Origin: Pseudomonadota bacterium
GTDB taxonomy: Bacteria > Pseudomonadota > Alphaproteobacteria > Dongiales > Dongiaceae
NCBI GenBank assembly: GCA_016183985.1
Contig: JACPDN010000015.1
Location: forward strand, 62,001-126,000
DNA: 64,000 nucleotides
Direction: 5' to 3'
The position numbers were made by a program, and so were the translations under genes. The notes beneath the pieces were generated by a model. That model was not told the DNA's origin. It worked only from the letters and a program-made list of their open reading frames with translations, and did not search any database. Positions 50,915-58,297 of the stretch are shown piece after piece. Numbering within the stretch: the stretch's first letter is position 1; every line of letters begins with the position of its first letter.

Positions 50915-51363
50915 TGGCGAACCAGCCACGCACACGATCCCCCGAACTGACCGACGGTTACAGTCTTGACGATCAGATCGGCTTTATTCTGCGCAAGGTG
51001 AGTCAGCGTCACACGGCCATCTTTGCAGCAGCTTTCGGCAGCGATCTCACCGCTCCGCAATGGGCAACACTTGCCAAGCTGTACGAGAACGGCGCCACGT
51101 CGCAGAATCAGTTGGGCCGCCTGGTGGCACTCGATGCCGCCACTATCAAGGGCGTCGTCGATCGCTTAGGCGCACGCGGCCTCACCACCACCAGCCCCGA
51201 CCCTGACGACGCACGCCGCGTCCTGGTGACTCTCACGGAAGCCGGTCGCAAGGAAGCCGAACGCGGCTTCCCTATCGCGGCCATGATCACGGAAGAGACA
51301 ATGTCATCGCTCGATGCAGGGCAGCGAGCGCAGCTGATCGCGTTGCTGAAGGCGTTGAGCTAG
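50914..51363 (+). CDS. MarR-family regulator, probable nicotinate-pathway repressor
   Basis: 149 residues. Winged-helix core TAPQWATLAKLYENGATSQNQLGRLVALDAATIKGVVDRLGARGLTTTSPDPDDARRVLVTLT is standard MarR, including the D-x-R wing. Last gene of the nicotinate operon. MarR proteins NicR (Pseudomonas) and BpsR (Bordetella) repress nicotinate genes and respond to 6-hydroxynicotinate, so the same role is likely here. The 16-bp palindromes at 42072 and 43665 are its candidate sites. Confidence 0.85.
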   Translation: MANQPRTRSPELTDGYSLDDQIGFILRKVSQRHTAIFAAAFGSDLTAPQWATLAKLYENGATSQNQLGRLVALDAATIKGVVDRLGARGLTTTSPDPDDARRVLVTLTEAGRKEAERGFPIAAMITEETMSSLDAGQRAQLIALLKALS

Positions 51364-51376
51364 GTGCCTGCGGCCC

Positions 51377-52585
51377 CTACCCCAACTTCCCCTTCACCAG
51401 ATCCGGAATCTTCGTTGCCGGCGGTGTGTTACGGCTGCGTTGAATGCGGGGCACGCCATCGATGACGACCATGCCGACGCCGGGGAGATCGCCGAGGCGA
51501 ACCGATTCCAGCAGATCCTTGCCCGCCGAATGCTGCGCTTTGTCGAGGAAGACGAAATCCGCCGCCATGCCTTTCTCGATCAGACCGGTATCGAGCTTGC
51601 GCATGCGCGTCGTGTTGCCGGTGGCAAAGCAGAACGCCACTTCCGCGGGGACATCGCCCAGCGAAGACAGCATCGAGACCATGCGCAAGATGCCGAGCGG
51701 CTGCACGCCGGATCCTGCCGGCGCATCGGTGCCGAGAATCACGCGCTCCAATTGGTTCATCTCTCGCGCCGTGCGCAAGGTGAAGAGCGCCGCGCGCTCA
51801 TTGCCGTTATGGACGATTTCGAGTCCGCGCTTGCAGCCCTCGCAGATGCAACGGATCTGGCTGTCGGGCAAGGCGGTATGGCCGCCATTGATGTGACCCA
51901 CCACATCGGCATCCACTTCCAGCACGATATCCTTGTCGATGAGGCCAGAGCCGGGAATGGACGGGCCGCCGGTATGGATGGTGGATTGAATACCGTATTT
52001 CCTGGCCCAGCTCGCCATCTTATGCGCCGTCGGTCCGTCCTTGACGCCGCCGAGGCCGATCTCACCCAGTAGCTTCACGCCGGCATCGGCGAGATCCTTG
52101 AAGTCCTGCTCGATCATGCCGGGTTCGATGACCGGCGCGCCGCCATGCAGCTTCACCCCACCCGGGCGGAAAGCGGCATAGGCACGCTGATGGAAAATCG
52201 CCATGGCCTTCAAGCCCACAATGTCCTTGGGCCGCCCCGGCATATGAACTTCACCCGCCGAGATCATGGTGGTCACACCGCCATGAAGCGATGAATCGAT
52301 CCAGCCGATCTGGTTCTGGCGCGGCGTCCAATCGCCCGCCACTGGATGTACATGGCTGTCGATGAGGCCCGGCACCAGCGCCACGCCCTGCGCATCGATC
52401 ACCGTATCGGCATTGTCGAGGTCGAGATCCTTGGCCTTGCCCACGGCGCTGATCTTGCCGTTTTCGACCAGGACCGCATCACCGGCGAGGATCGGGTTCT
52501 GGATGTCGCCGCTCAGGATCAGGCCGATATTGCGGATCGCGAGCCTGGTCGGCCCGGCGGTCCCGGCGGGTGCGTCATGCGCCAT
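51377..52585 (-). CDS. ena: Enamidase (1,4,5,6-tetrahydro-6-oxonicotinate hydrolase)
   Basis: 402 residues of the binuclear-metal amidohydrolases. Long stretches match Eubacterium barkeri enamidase as I recall it: HGGVTTMISAG, PGRPKD, HTGGPSIPGS, HINGG and SRNTPPA. Metal ligands are His78, His80, Glu175, His204, His231 and Asp287; the glutamate in place of a carbamylated lysine is an enamidase trait. It opens the reduced ring to (S)-2-formylglutarate and ammonia. It converges with the operon encoding the earlier steps (13-base gap to MarR) and is divergent from modA, so it has its own promoter in 52586-52748. Confidence 0.9.
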   Translation of the reverse strand: MAHDAPAGTAGPTRLAIRNIGLILSGDIQNPILAGDAVLVENGKISAVGKAKDLDLDNADTVIDAQGVALVPGLIDSHVHPVAGDWTPRQNQIGWIDSSLHGGVTTMISAGEVHMPGRPKDIVGLKAMAIFHQRAYAAFRPGGVKLHGGAPVIEPGMIEQDFKDLADAGVKLLGEIGLGGVKDGPTAHKMASWARKYGIQSTIHTGGPSIPGSGLIDKDIVLEVDADVVGHINGGHTALPDSQIRCICEGCKRGLEIVHNGNERAALFTLRTAREMNQLERVILGTDAPAGSGVQPLGILRMVSMLSSLGDVPAEVAFCFATGNTTRMRKLDTGLIEKGMAADFVFLDKAQHSAGKDLLESVRLGDLPGVGMVVIDGVPRIQRSRNTPPATKIPDLVKGKLG

Positions 52586-52686
52586 GGTGATTTCCCCTCA
52601 ACTCTTTCGAAACTAAAGGCTATTTCCGTTTCCGATCTTAGTGCAGTCAGCGTCAAAGAGTCACGAGAAACGGTACCGGATCGGCT

Positions 52687-52718
52687 TTGACGGCTACCCT
52701 GATTTCGATATATACGAA
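52687..52718 (+). promoter_or_regulatory. modABC promoter with probable Mo-box
   Basis: TTGACG (52687) and a -10 within ATATATA (about 52709) form the promoter. TTCGATATATACGAA (52704-52718), a near-perfect palindrome with the CG-TATATA core seen in ModE sites, covers the -10, as expected for repression by a molybdate-bound regulator. Confidence 0.55.
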
Positions 52719-52748
52719 TGAACACAACGCTAATCCGGGGAATTATCC

Positions 52749-53534
52749 ATGATCGCCTTTCTGACCCGCCGCTCTTTGATCGCTGCGACCCTTGCCCTCT
52801 CGACCATCGTCGCCCTGTCATTCGCCGCCAAGGCCGATGACAAGATCATCGTTTTCGCCGCGGCAAGCCTCAAAGGTCCGCTCGACGATGCCGCCGCTGC
52901 CTTCAAGGCTGCCAAGGGCGGCGATGTCGCCATCTCCTATGCCGGCAGCTCAGCTCTCGCCAAGCAGATCGAGGCCGGTGCCCCCGCCGATCTCTTCATC
53001 TCGGCCGATCTCGACTGGATGGACCATGTCGAGAAGGCGGCCCAAGTAAAGGAAGGCACTCGCAGCAACTGGCTCGGCAATACGCTGGTCCTGGTCGGTC
53101 CGGCCGACAGCGCCTCGACGCTAAAGATCGCGGAAGGCTTCGACCTTGCCAGCACCGTCGGCGACGGCAAGCTCGCCATGGCCGATGTGAAGGCGGTTCC
53201 CGCCGGCAAATACGGCAAGGCCTCACTGGAAAAGCTCGGCGTCTGGACCGCTGTCGCACCCAAGGTCGCCCAGGCCGAGAATGTTCGCACCGCCCTGGCG
53301 CTCGTTGCCTCCGGCGAAGCACCCCTCGGCATCGTCTACCAGACCGACGCCACGGCCGAGCCCAAGGTGAAGGTGATCGATACTTTCCCGGAGGACTCGC
53401 ACAAGCCGATCATCTATCCTATCGCCCAGCTGACCGGCTCGAAGGCGCCGCTCGCCGCTGACTTCCTCCAGTTTCTGAAGTCGCCGGACGCGACCGCTCT
53501 CTTCGAGAAGGCGGGTTTCAAAATCCTGAAGTAG
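52749..53534 (+). CDS. modA: Molybdate-binding periplasmic protein ModA
   Basis: 261 residues with a Sec signal peptide ending near AKA-DD. ModA marks are IIVFAAASLKGPLDDAAAAF, SYAGSSALAKQIEAGAPADLFISAD and GIVYQTDA. Binds molybdate or tungstate. First gene of the importer operon, behind a likely Mo-box. It lies directly beside a molybdenum-enzyme pathway. Confidence 0.94.
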   Translation: MIAFLTRRSLIAATLALSTIVALSFAAKADDKIIVFAAASLKGPLDDAAAAFKAAKGGDVAISYAGSSALAKQIEAGAPADLFISADLDWMDHVEKAAQVKEGTRSNWLGNTLVLVGPADSASTLKIAEGFDLASTVGDGKLAMADVKAVPAGKYGKASLEKLGVWTAVAPKVAQAENVRTALALVASGEAPLGIVYQTDATAEPKVKVIDTFPEDSHKPIIYPIAQLTGSKAPLAADFLQFLKSPDATALFEKAGFKILK

Positions 53535-53539
53535 GTTTC

Positions 53540-54241
53540 GTGCTGTCATTCACCCCGGAAGAACTCGTTGCGATCCATCTCAGCCTGAAGATCGCCCTGG
53601 TGGCCACGGCGGCATCATTGCCGCCAGGCCTTCTGGTGGCCTGGGCGCTGGCGCGTCGGGACTTCTGGGGAAAGACGCTGCTCAACGGCATCGTTCATCT
53701 GCCGCTCATCCTGCCGCCGGTCGTAACCGGCTATCTCCTCCTCCTCCTTATGGGCCGCAAGGGCCCGATCGGTTCCATTCTCGATCAGTATTTCGGCATC
53801 GTCTTCGCCTTCCGCTGGACGGGTGCGGCCCTCGCTGCCGGCATCATGGGATTTCCGCTGCTGGTGCGCGCCATCCGGCTTTCGATCGAGCTTGTTGACC
53901 GGCGCCTGGAACAGGCAGCCGTCACGCTGGGCGCTGCACCTATCTGGGTCTTCATGACCGTCACTTTGCCGCTGGCGCTGCCTGGCATCATCGCCGGCAC
54001 GATCCTCTCCTTCGGCAAGGCGTTGGGTGAGTTCGGCGCCACGATCACCTTCGTCTCCAATATTCCTGGCGAGACGCAGACCATTCCAACGGCCATCTAC
54101 ACCTATACCAATGTTCCCGGCGGCGAGACGGCGGCGATGCGCCTGGTCGTCATTTCCATCATCATTTCCATGGCGGCCCTTGTTCTTTCCGAACTTCTGG
54201 CACGCCGCGTTTCAGCGAAGGTGATCGGCGATGAGCGTTGA
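53540..54241 (+). CDS. modB: Molybdate ABC importer permease ModB
   Basis: 233 residues, GTG start at 53540, five bases after modA. About five helices; HLPLILPPVVTGYLLLLLMGRKGPIG and ALGEFGATITFVSNIPGETQTIP are ModB hallmarks. Overlaps modC by 11 bases. Confidence 0.94.
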   Translation: MLSFTPEELVAIHLSLKIALVATAASLPPGLLVAWALARRDFWGKTLLNGIVHLPLILPPVVTGYLLLLLMGRKGPIGSILDQYFGIVFAFRWTGAALAAGIMGFPLLVRAIRLSIELVDRRLEQAAVTLGAAPIWVFMTVTLPLALPGIIAGTILSFGKALGEFGATITFVSNIPGETQTIPTAIYTYTNVPGGETAAMRLVVISIIISMAALVLSELLARRVSAKVIGDER

Positions 54242-55328
54242 GATTTCCCTGCGCCATCGCATCGGCGCACTCGACATCGCTGCGGATTTCACCAGCGCCG
54301 CCGGCATCACCGCGCTGTTCGGCCGTTCGGGCTCCGGCAAGACGACACTTGTCAACATGGTGGCCGGGTTGACGCGGCCGGATTCCGGCATCATCAAGAT
54401 CAGCGACAATATCCTTTTCGACAGTGCCCGCGGCATCAACCTGCCGCCACATAAGCGGCGCGTCGGCTATGTCTTTCAGGAGGCGCGCCTCTTTCCGCAT
54501 CTCACGGTGAAGCAGAACCTCAATTACGGCGCCTTCTTCACCAAGGCACGGGACATGCGCCATTTCAGCCATATCGTCTCGCTGCTCGGCATCGGCCATC
54601 TGCTGGAACGCCGTCCCTTGCATCTGTCGGGCGGTGAGAGACAGCGCATCGCCATCGGCCGGGCGCTACTCTCCGATCCCGACATCCTCCTGATGGACGA
54701 GCCGCTGGCCTCGCTCGACGATGACCGCAAGGGTGAGATCCTGCCCTATCTTGAGCGCCTGCGTGACGAGGCGGAGATGCCGATCCTCTATGTCACTCAC
54801 GCCGTACCAGAAATCGCACGCCTCGCGACCTCCGTCGTCCTCATCAATGACGGCAAGTCGATTGCCAGCGGCAGTGCCGCTGAAATTCTGGGCCGGCTCG
54901 ATCTGCTACCCTTCACGGCACAGGATGAAAGCGGTGCTGGCGCCCTCATCGATGCCAGCATTTCGCGGCACGAGGTCGACGATCAATTGACGATCCTCGC
55001 CTCGCCCTTGGGCGAATTGCGCATTCCTGCCCTGGGTGCCGCCATCGGCACGCATCTGCGCGTCCAGATCAAGGCACGCGACGTGATGCTGAGCCTGACG
55101 CGCCCCACCGATATCAGCGCGCTCAATATCGTGCGCTGCCAGGTTACCGAATTGCGCGAAGACGATGGCGGCATGGTCAATGTGAGCCTCGAACGCGACG
55201 GCACGACATTTCTCGCCCGCATCACGCCAAAATCGGCCCGCGACCTCAAATTGGCGCCTGCCAAACCCCTCTATGCCGTGATCAAATCAGTCGCCTTCGA
55301 CCGCCGCCTGATCGGGACATGGAATTAG
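54231..55328 (+). CDS. modC: Molybdate ABC importer ATPase ModC
   Basis: 365 residues. Walker A GRSGSGKTT, signature LSGGERQRIAIGRALL, Walker B LLMDEPLASLD, VTHAVPEIARLA and a C-terminal Mop/TOBE domain (about 290-360; RPTDISALNIVRCQV) that binds molybdate. Ends by overlapping the convergent AhpD-like gene by four bases; no terminator lies between. Confidence 0.94.
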   Translation: MSVEISLRHRIGALDIAADFTSAAGITALFGRSGSGKTTLVNMVAGLTRPDSGIIKISDNILFDSARGINLPPHKRRVGYVFQEARLFPHLTVKQNLNYGAFFTKARDMRHFSHIVSLLGIGHLLERRPLHLSGGERQRIAIGRALLSDPDILLMDEPLASLDDDRKGEILPYLERLRDEAEMPILYVTHAVPEIARLATSVVLINDGKSIASGSAAEILGRLDLLPFTAQDESGAGALIDASISRHEVDDQLTILASPLGELRIPALGAAIGTHLRVQIKARDVMLSLTRPTDISALNIVRCQVTELREDDGGMVNVSLERDGTTFLARITPKSARDLKLAPAKPLYAVIKSVAFDRRLIGTWN

Positions 55329-55735
55329 GACTTCACTTCGAATTCTGGATCGAGCGGGATCTGCATGGCTGTCACCAGATGGTTGGTCTGGCCGGCGAGG
55401 CTGATGATCGCCATCAATTCGGCATGCTGCTCTTCGGTCATGCCCTTGGCGCGCGCAGCAGCGGTGTGGGAATGCACGCAATATGAACAGCTGTTCGCTG
55501 TCGAGACCGCGATATAGATCATTTCCTTGGTCAGCGGATCGATCGAACTCGGCGTCGCCATCACGGCCTTGATCTGGTCCCAGATCCGTTTCAGCAGCAC
55601 CGGGCTGCTGGCCAACCCCCGCCAGATATTGTTGATGAAATCCGATTTCCTTGTGGCGCGGATGTCGTCATAGACCGCCTTCACCGCCGGATTCTTCTCA
55701 GCCTCGGCAATATTCGGCAGTTTCACGGTCGCCAT
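55325..55735 (-). CDS. AhpD-like / carboxymuconolactone decarboxylase family protein
   Basis: 136 residues with the redox motif CSYCVHSHT (Cys-x2-Cys followed by His) typical of AhpD-like alkylhydroperoxidases. The flanking helices (DPLTKEMIYIAVSTANS, GMTEEQHAELMAIISLAG) fit the fold. It probably reduces peroxides or acts in redox relay. Last gene on the leftward strand after the sugar importer ATPase (16-base gap), perhaps co-transcribed. Confidence 0.82.
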   Translation of the reverse strand: MATVKLPNIAEAEKNPAVKAVYDDIRATRKSDFINNIWRGLASSPVLLKRIWDQIKAVMATPSSIDPLTKEMIYIAVSTANSCSYCVHSHTAAARAKGMTEEQHAELMAIISLAGQTNHLVTAMQIPLDPEFEVKS

Positions 55736-55751
55736 GATGGATGTTCCTTCT

Positions 55752-57251
55752 TCAATGCACCGCTGCGTACATGATCTTTTCTTCTGTCGCGTCGGTCGGC
55801 GAGAACTCCTCGACGATGCGGCCCTGGCGACAGACCAGGATGCGATCGGACAGATTCATGATTTCCGGCAGATAGGATGAGATCACCACCACGGCAAGGC
55901 CCTGATCGGCCAGCCGGTTGATGAGTTGGTGGATTTCAGCGATCGCACCGACATCGACGCCGCGCGTCGGCTCGTCGAAGATGATGATACGCGGCTTCTG
56001 TATCAGTCCCTTGCCGATCACCACCTTCTGCTGGTTGCCGCCGGAAAGCTCGACGACACGCGCATTGTCATTGATCGCCTTGATGTTGAGCGTTGAGCGC
56101 CATTCGGCCGCGAGGTCGTGCATCTCGCGCATTGAGACATAGGCGTTCTTCTCGCGCCCCGAGGCCAGCAGGCCGGAGAACAGGTTTTCCGCGATCGACA
56201 TGGTCTCGAAGAAGCCCTCGCTCTTGCGATCCTCCGTCACGTAGACGATGCCGTCTTTGACCGCCTCGCGCGGCACGTAATAGCGCACGGGCTCACCGTC
56301 GAGACTGATCTCACCACCGCGCAGGAAGTTGCGTTTGTAGATGCCGGAGACGACCTTGAACGTCTCGGTGCGGCCCGACCCGATGAGGCCGAAAACGCCC
56401 GTAATCTGCCCTTCGAAGATCGAAAACGAGTTGTTCCTGACCACGGCACCCATCGAGATATCCTCGACCGATAGCACCTTGTTGCCGGCGCCGCGGATCT
56501 TCGCCGCATCCCGCGATTTGCCATAGAGTTCGTCCGACAACGCGCGGCCGACCATGGCGCGGACGATCATTTCGCGGTCGAAATTCGCGGCGTTGTCGGT
56601 GATGACATGCTCGCCGTCTCGCATGATGGTGATGCGATCGGCATGGGCCAGCGCTTCCTCAAGCGCGTGGCTGATAAAGACGATGGACACACCGCGGGCT
56701 TTCAGCCGTTGCATCAACGCAAAGAAGTGGCGCTTCTCTTCGGGCGTCAATGTCGCTGTCGGCTCGTCGAAGATGATGACTTCGGCGTTGTGGTGTACGG
56801 CGCGGGCGATCTCGACCATCTGGCGCTTGGCCGCCCCCAGAGTCTCGACGACCGCCGTGGGATCGACCGGGAAATTCAGCGATTGCAGGAATTGTTGGGC
56901 GGAAATATAGATGCCGCGCAAGCGGTTGAGGAATTTCTCCTCACCCAGATAGAGGTTCTGCGCCACCGTCATGGAAGGTACCAGGCTGGTTTCCTGGAAC
57001 ACCATGGCGATACCATCCTGCAGCGCTTCGTTGGGCGAGGCGAATTTTACCGGTTGCCCGCGATAGCGCATTTCGCCGCTGGTCGCCTCGACAACACCCG
57101 CCATAACCTTGGTGAGGGTCGATTTACCCGCCCCGTTCTCGCCCAGAAGGGCATGAATCTCGCCTCGGAAGAGGTCGAAATCGATGCTCTTTACCGCCGG
57201 AACGCCGCGATAGGCCTTGGTGATCTGTCGCATCTGGATGATCGGATCCAT
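55752..57251 (-). CDS. Ribose-type ABC importer ATPase (RbsA-like)
   Basis: 499 residues from ATG 57251 with AAGGA upstream; upstream in-frame codons overlap the propeller gene and are low-complexity. Two nucleotide-binding domains: domain 1 with GENGAGKST, LGAAKRQMVEIARAV and IIFDEPTATL; domain 2 with GLIGSGRTE, LSGGNQQKVVIGKGL and IIFDEPTRGVDVG. A typical monosaccharide importer ATPase. It starts two bases after the stop of the upstream propeller protein, tying lactone hydrolysis and uptake together. Confidence 0.92.
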   Translation of the reverse strand: MDPIIQMRQITKAYRGVPAVKSIDFDLFRGEIHALLGENGAGKSTLTKVMAGVVEATSGEMRYRGQPVKFASPNEALQDGIAMVFQETSLVPSMTVAQNLYLGEEKFLNRLRGIYISAQQFLQSLNFPVDPTAVVETLGAAKRQMVEIARAVHHNAEVIIFDEPTATLTPEEKRHFFALMQRLKARGVSIVFISHALEEALAHADRITIMRDGEHVITDNAANFDREMIVRAMVGRALSDELYGKSRDAAKIRGAGNKVLSVEDISMGAVVRNNSFSIFEGQITGVFGLIGSGRTETFKVVSGIYKRNFLRGGEISLDGEPVRYYVPREAVKDGIVYVTEDRKSEGFFETMSIAENLFSGLLASGREKNAYVSMREMHDLAAEWRSTLNIKAINDNARVVELSGGNQQKVVIGKGLIQKPRIIIFDEPTRGVDVGAIAEIHQLINRLADQGLAVVVISSYLPEIMNLSDRILVCRQGRIVEEFSPTDATEEKIMYAAVH

Positions 57252-57253
57252 TT

Positions 57254-58297
57254 TTATCCTTTCTGCGACAGGGACAGCAGGGCATTTCCACCCTTCGATC
57301 CGACCCAGATGTAACCACCGTACTCCGTTACACTGGTTACACCATGGCGCACGCCATTGGCGCGGCTGTGATAGGAAGCAACCGGGCGGAACGCCGTGTC
57401 GAGGCGCGCGACCAATCCATAGGAGCGCGAAGGCGACCAGGGCTTGTGAATACCCATGGTCTTGATGCCGCCGCATTGCAGCGGCTCCAGGAAACTGGTG
57501 CCGGAGGCAAGGCTTGGTGCGATCCAATAAGGCCGCGGCACGCCGGCAATCATGTCGCGGCGATAGGCATCCTCTTGCAGCACGAACTCGACCAGCCGAT
57601 TGCGCGGGGCAAAGAGACTGAGCCAGGCACCACCGCCCGACGCTGCCGAAAGGCGTGCCGGATAGCCCGGCAGCTTTTCGAGGAGCGGCGTCACGGCGCC
57701 GCCTTTTATGCGCAGCAGGCGATGCCTCCAGCTTTCGGCGACGACGATGGAATCGCCATCAGCCAGCACGCCGTTGGGAAAAGCCAGGCCATCCGCGAGT
57801 TTGCTCGCAGCACCCGTCGCCGGATCGAGGCGCCAGACAGAGCCGTTGTTGTTCTTTGCCATAAGGTCGAGCGCCCAATCGCCCGGGCCATGCGTCGAAG
57901 AACCATTGCAGAGATAGAGCGTGGTATCGTCACTGAATGCCAGCGCCGTCAGGCAGGTAACGTTGTTCGGCAGCTTGATTTCGCGCTCATCGATAGAAAG
58001 CCGGCCATCCTCGAGCGCGACAGCAAGATGTCCTCCTGGCGATGCCGCCAAGGCGCTGATAACGGCATCGAAACTGCGCAGAACCGTGGCCGTACCGCCG
58101 CCCGGAACGAGTTCCAGAAGATCGTTGCCGGAGGTGAAGAGCAGCTTGCCGCCGCGGACAGTGAGATTGTCCGGCGCGGTGATTTCGAGCACCAGATCGG
58201 CGTCTTCCAGCTCCGCGTTCGGCCGGAAGGCACCATCGAGTGGCGGGATCGTCACGGCCTTGCCGCGGAAGAGGTCGAGGATGGGATCGAAGATCAT
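57254..58297 (-). CDS. SMP-30/strictosidine-synthase-like beta-propeller protein
   Basis: 347 residues from ATG 58297, which overlaps the preceding stop (ATGA). Repeated beta-propeller blades are visible (GLAFPNGVLADGDSIVVAESWRHRLLRI, GNDLLELVPGGG, YGGYIWVGSKGGNALL). The segment GDWALDLMAKNNNGSVWRLDPATG is clearly related to the C-terminal half of the adjacent permease fusion, so the two are paralogues. Family members hydrolyse lactones or esters with a bound metal. No signal peptide is seen, so it probably acts in the cytoplasm on the imported sugar. Confidence 0.8.
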   Translation of the reverse strand: MIFDPILDLFRGKAVTIPPLDGAFRPNAELEDADLVLEITAPDNLTVRGGKLLFTSGNDLLELVPGGGTATVLRSFDAVISALAASPGGHLAVALEDGRLSIDEREIKLPNNVTCLTALAFSDDTTLYLCNGSSTHGPGDWALDLMAKNNNGSVWRLDPATGAASKLADGLAFPNGVLADGDSIVVAESWRHRLLRIKGGAVTPLLEKLPGYPARLSAASGGGAWLSLFAPRNRLVEFVLQEDAYRRDMIAGVPRPYWIAPSLASGTSFLEPLQCGGIKTMGIHKPWSPSRSYGLVARLDTAFRPVASYHSRANGVRHGVTSVTEYGGYIWVGSKGGNALLSLSQKG

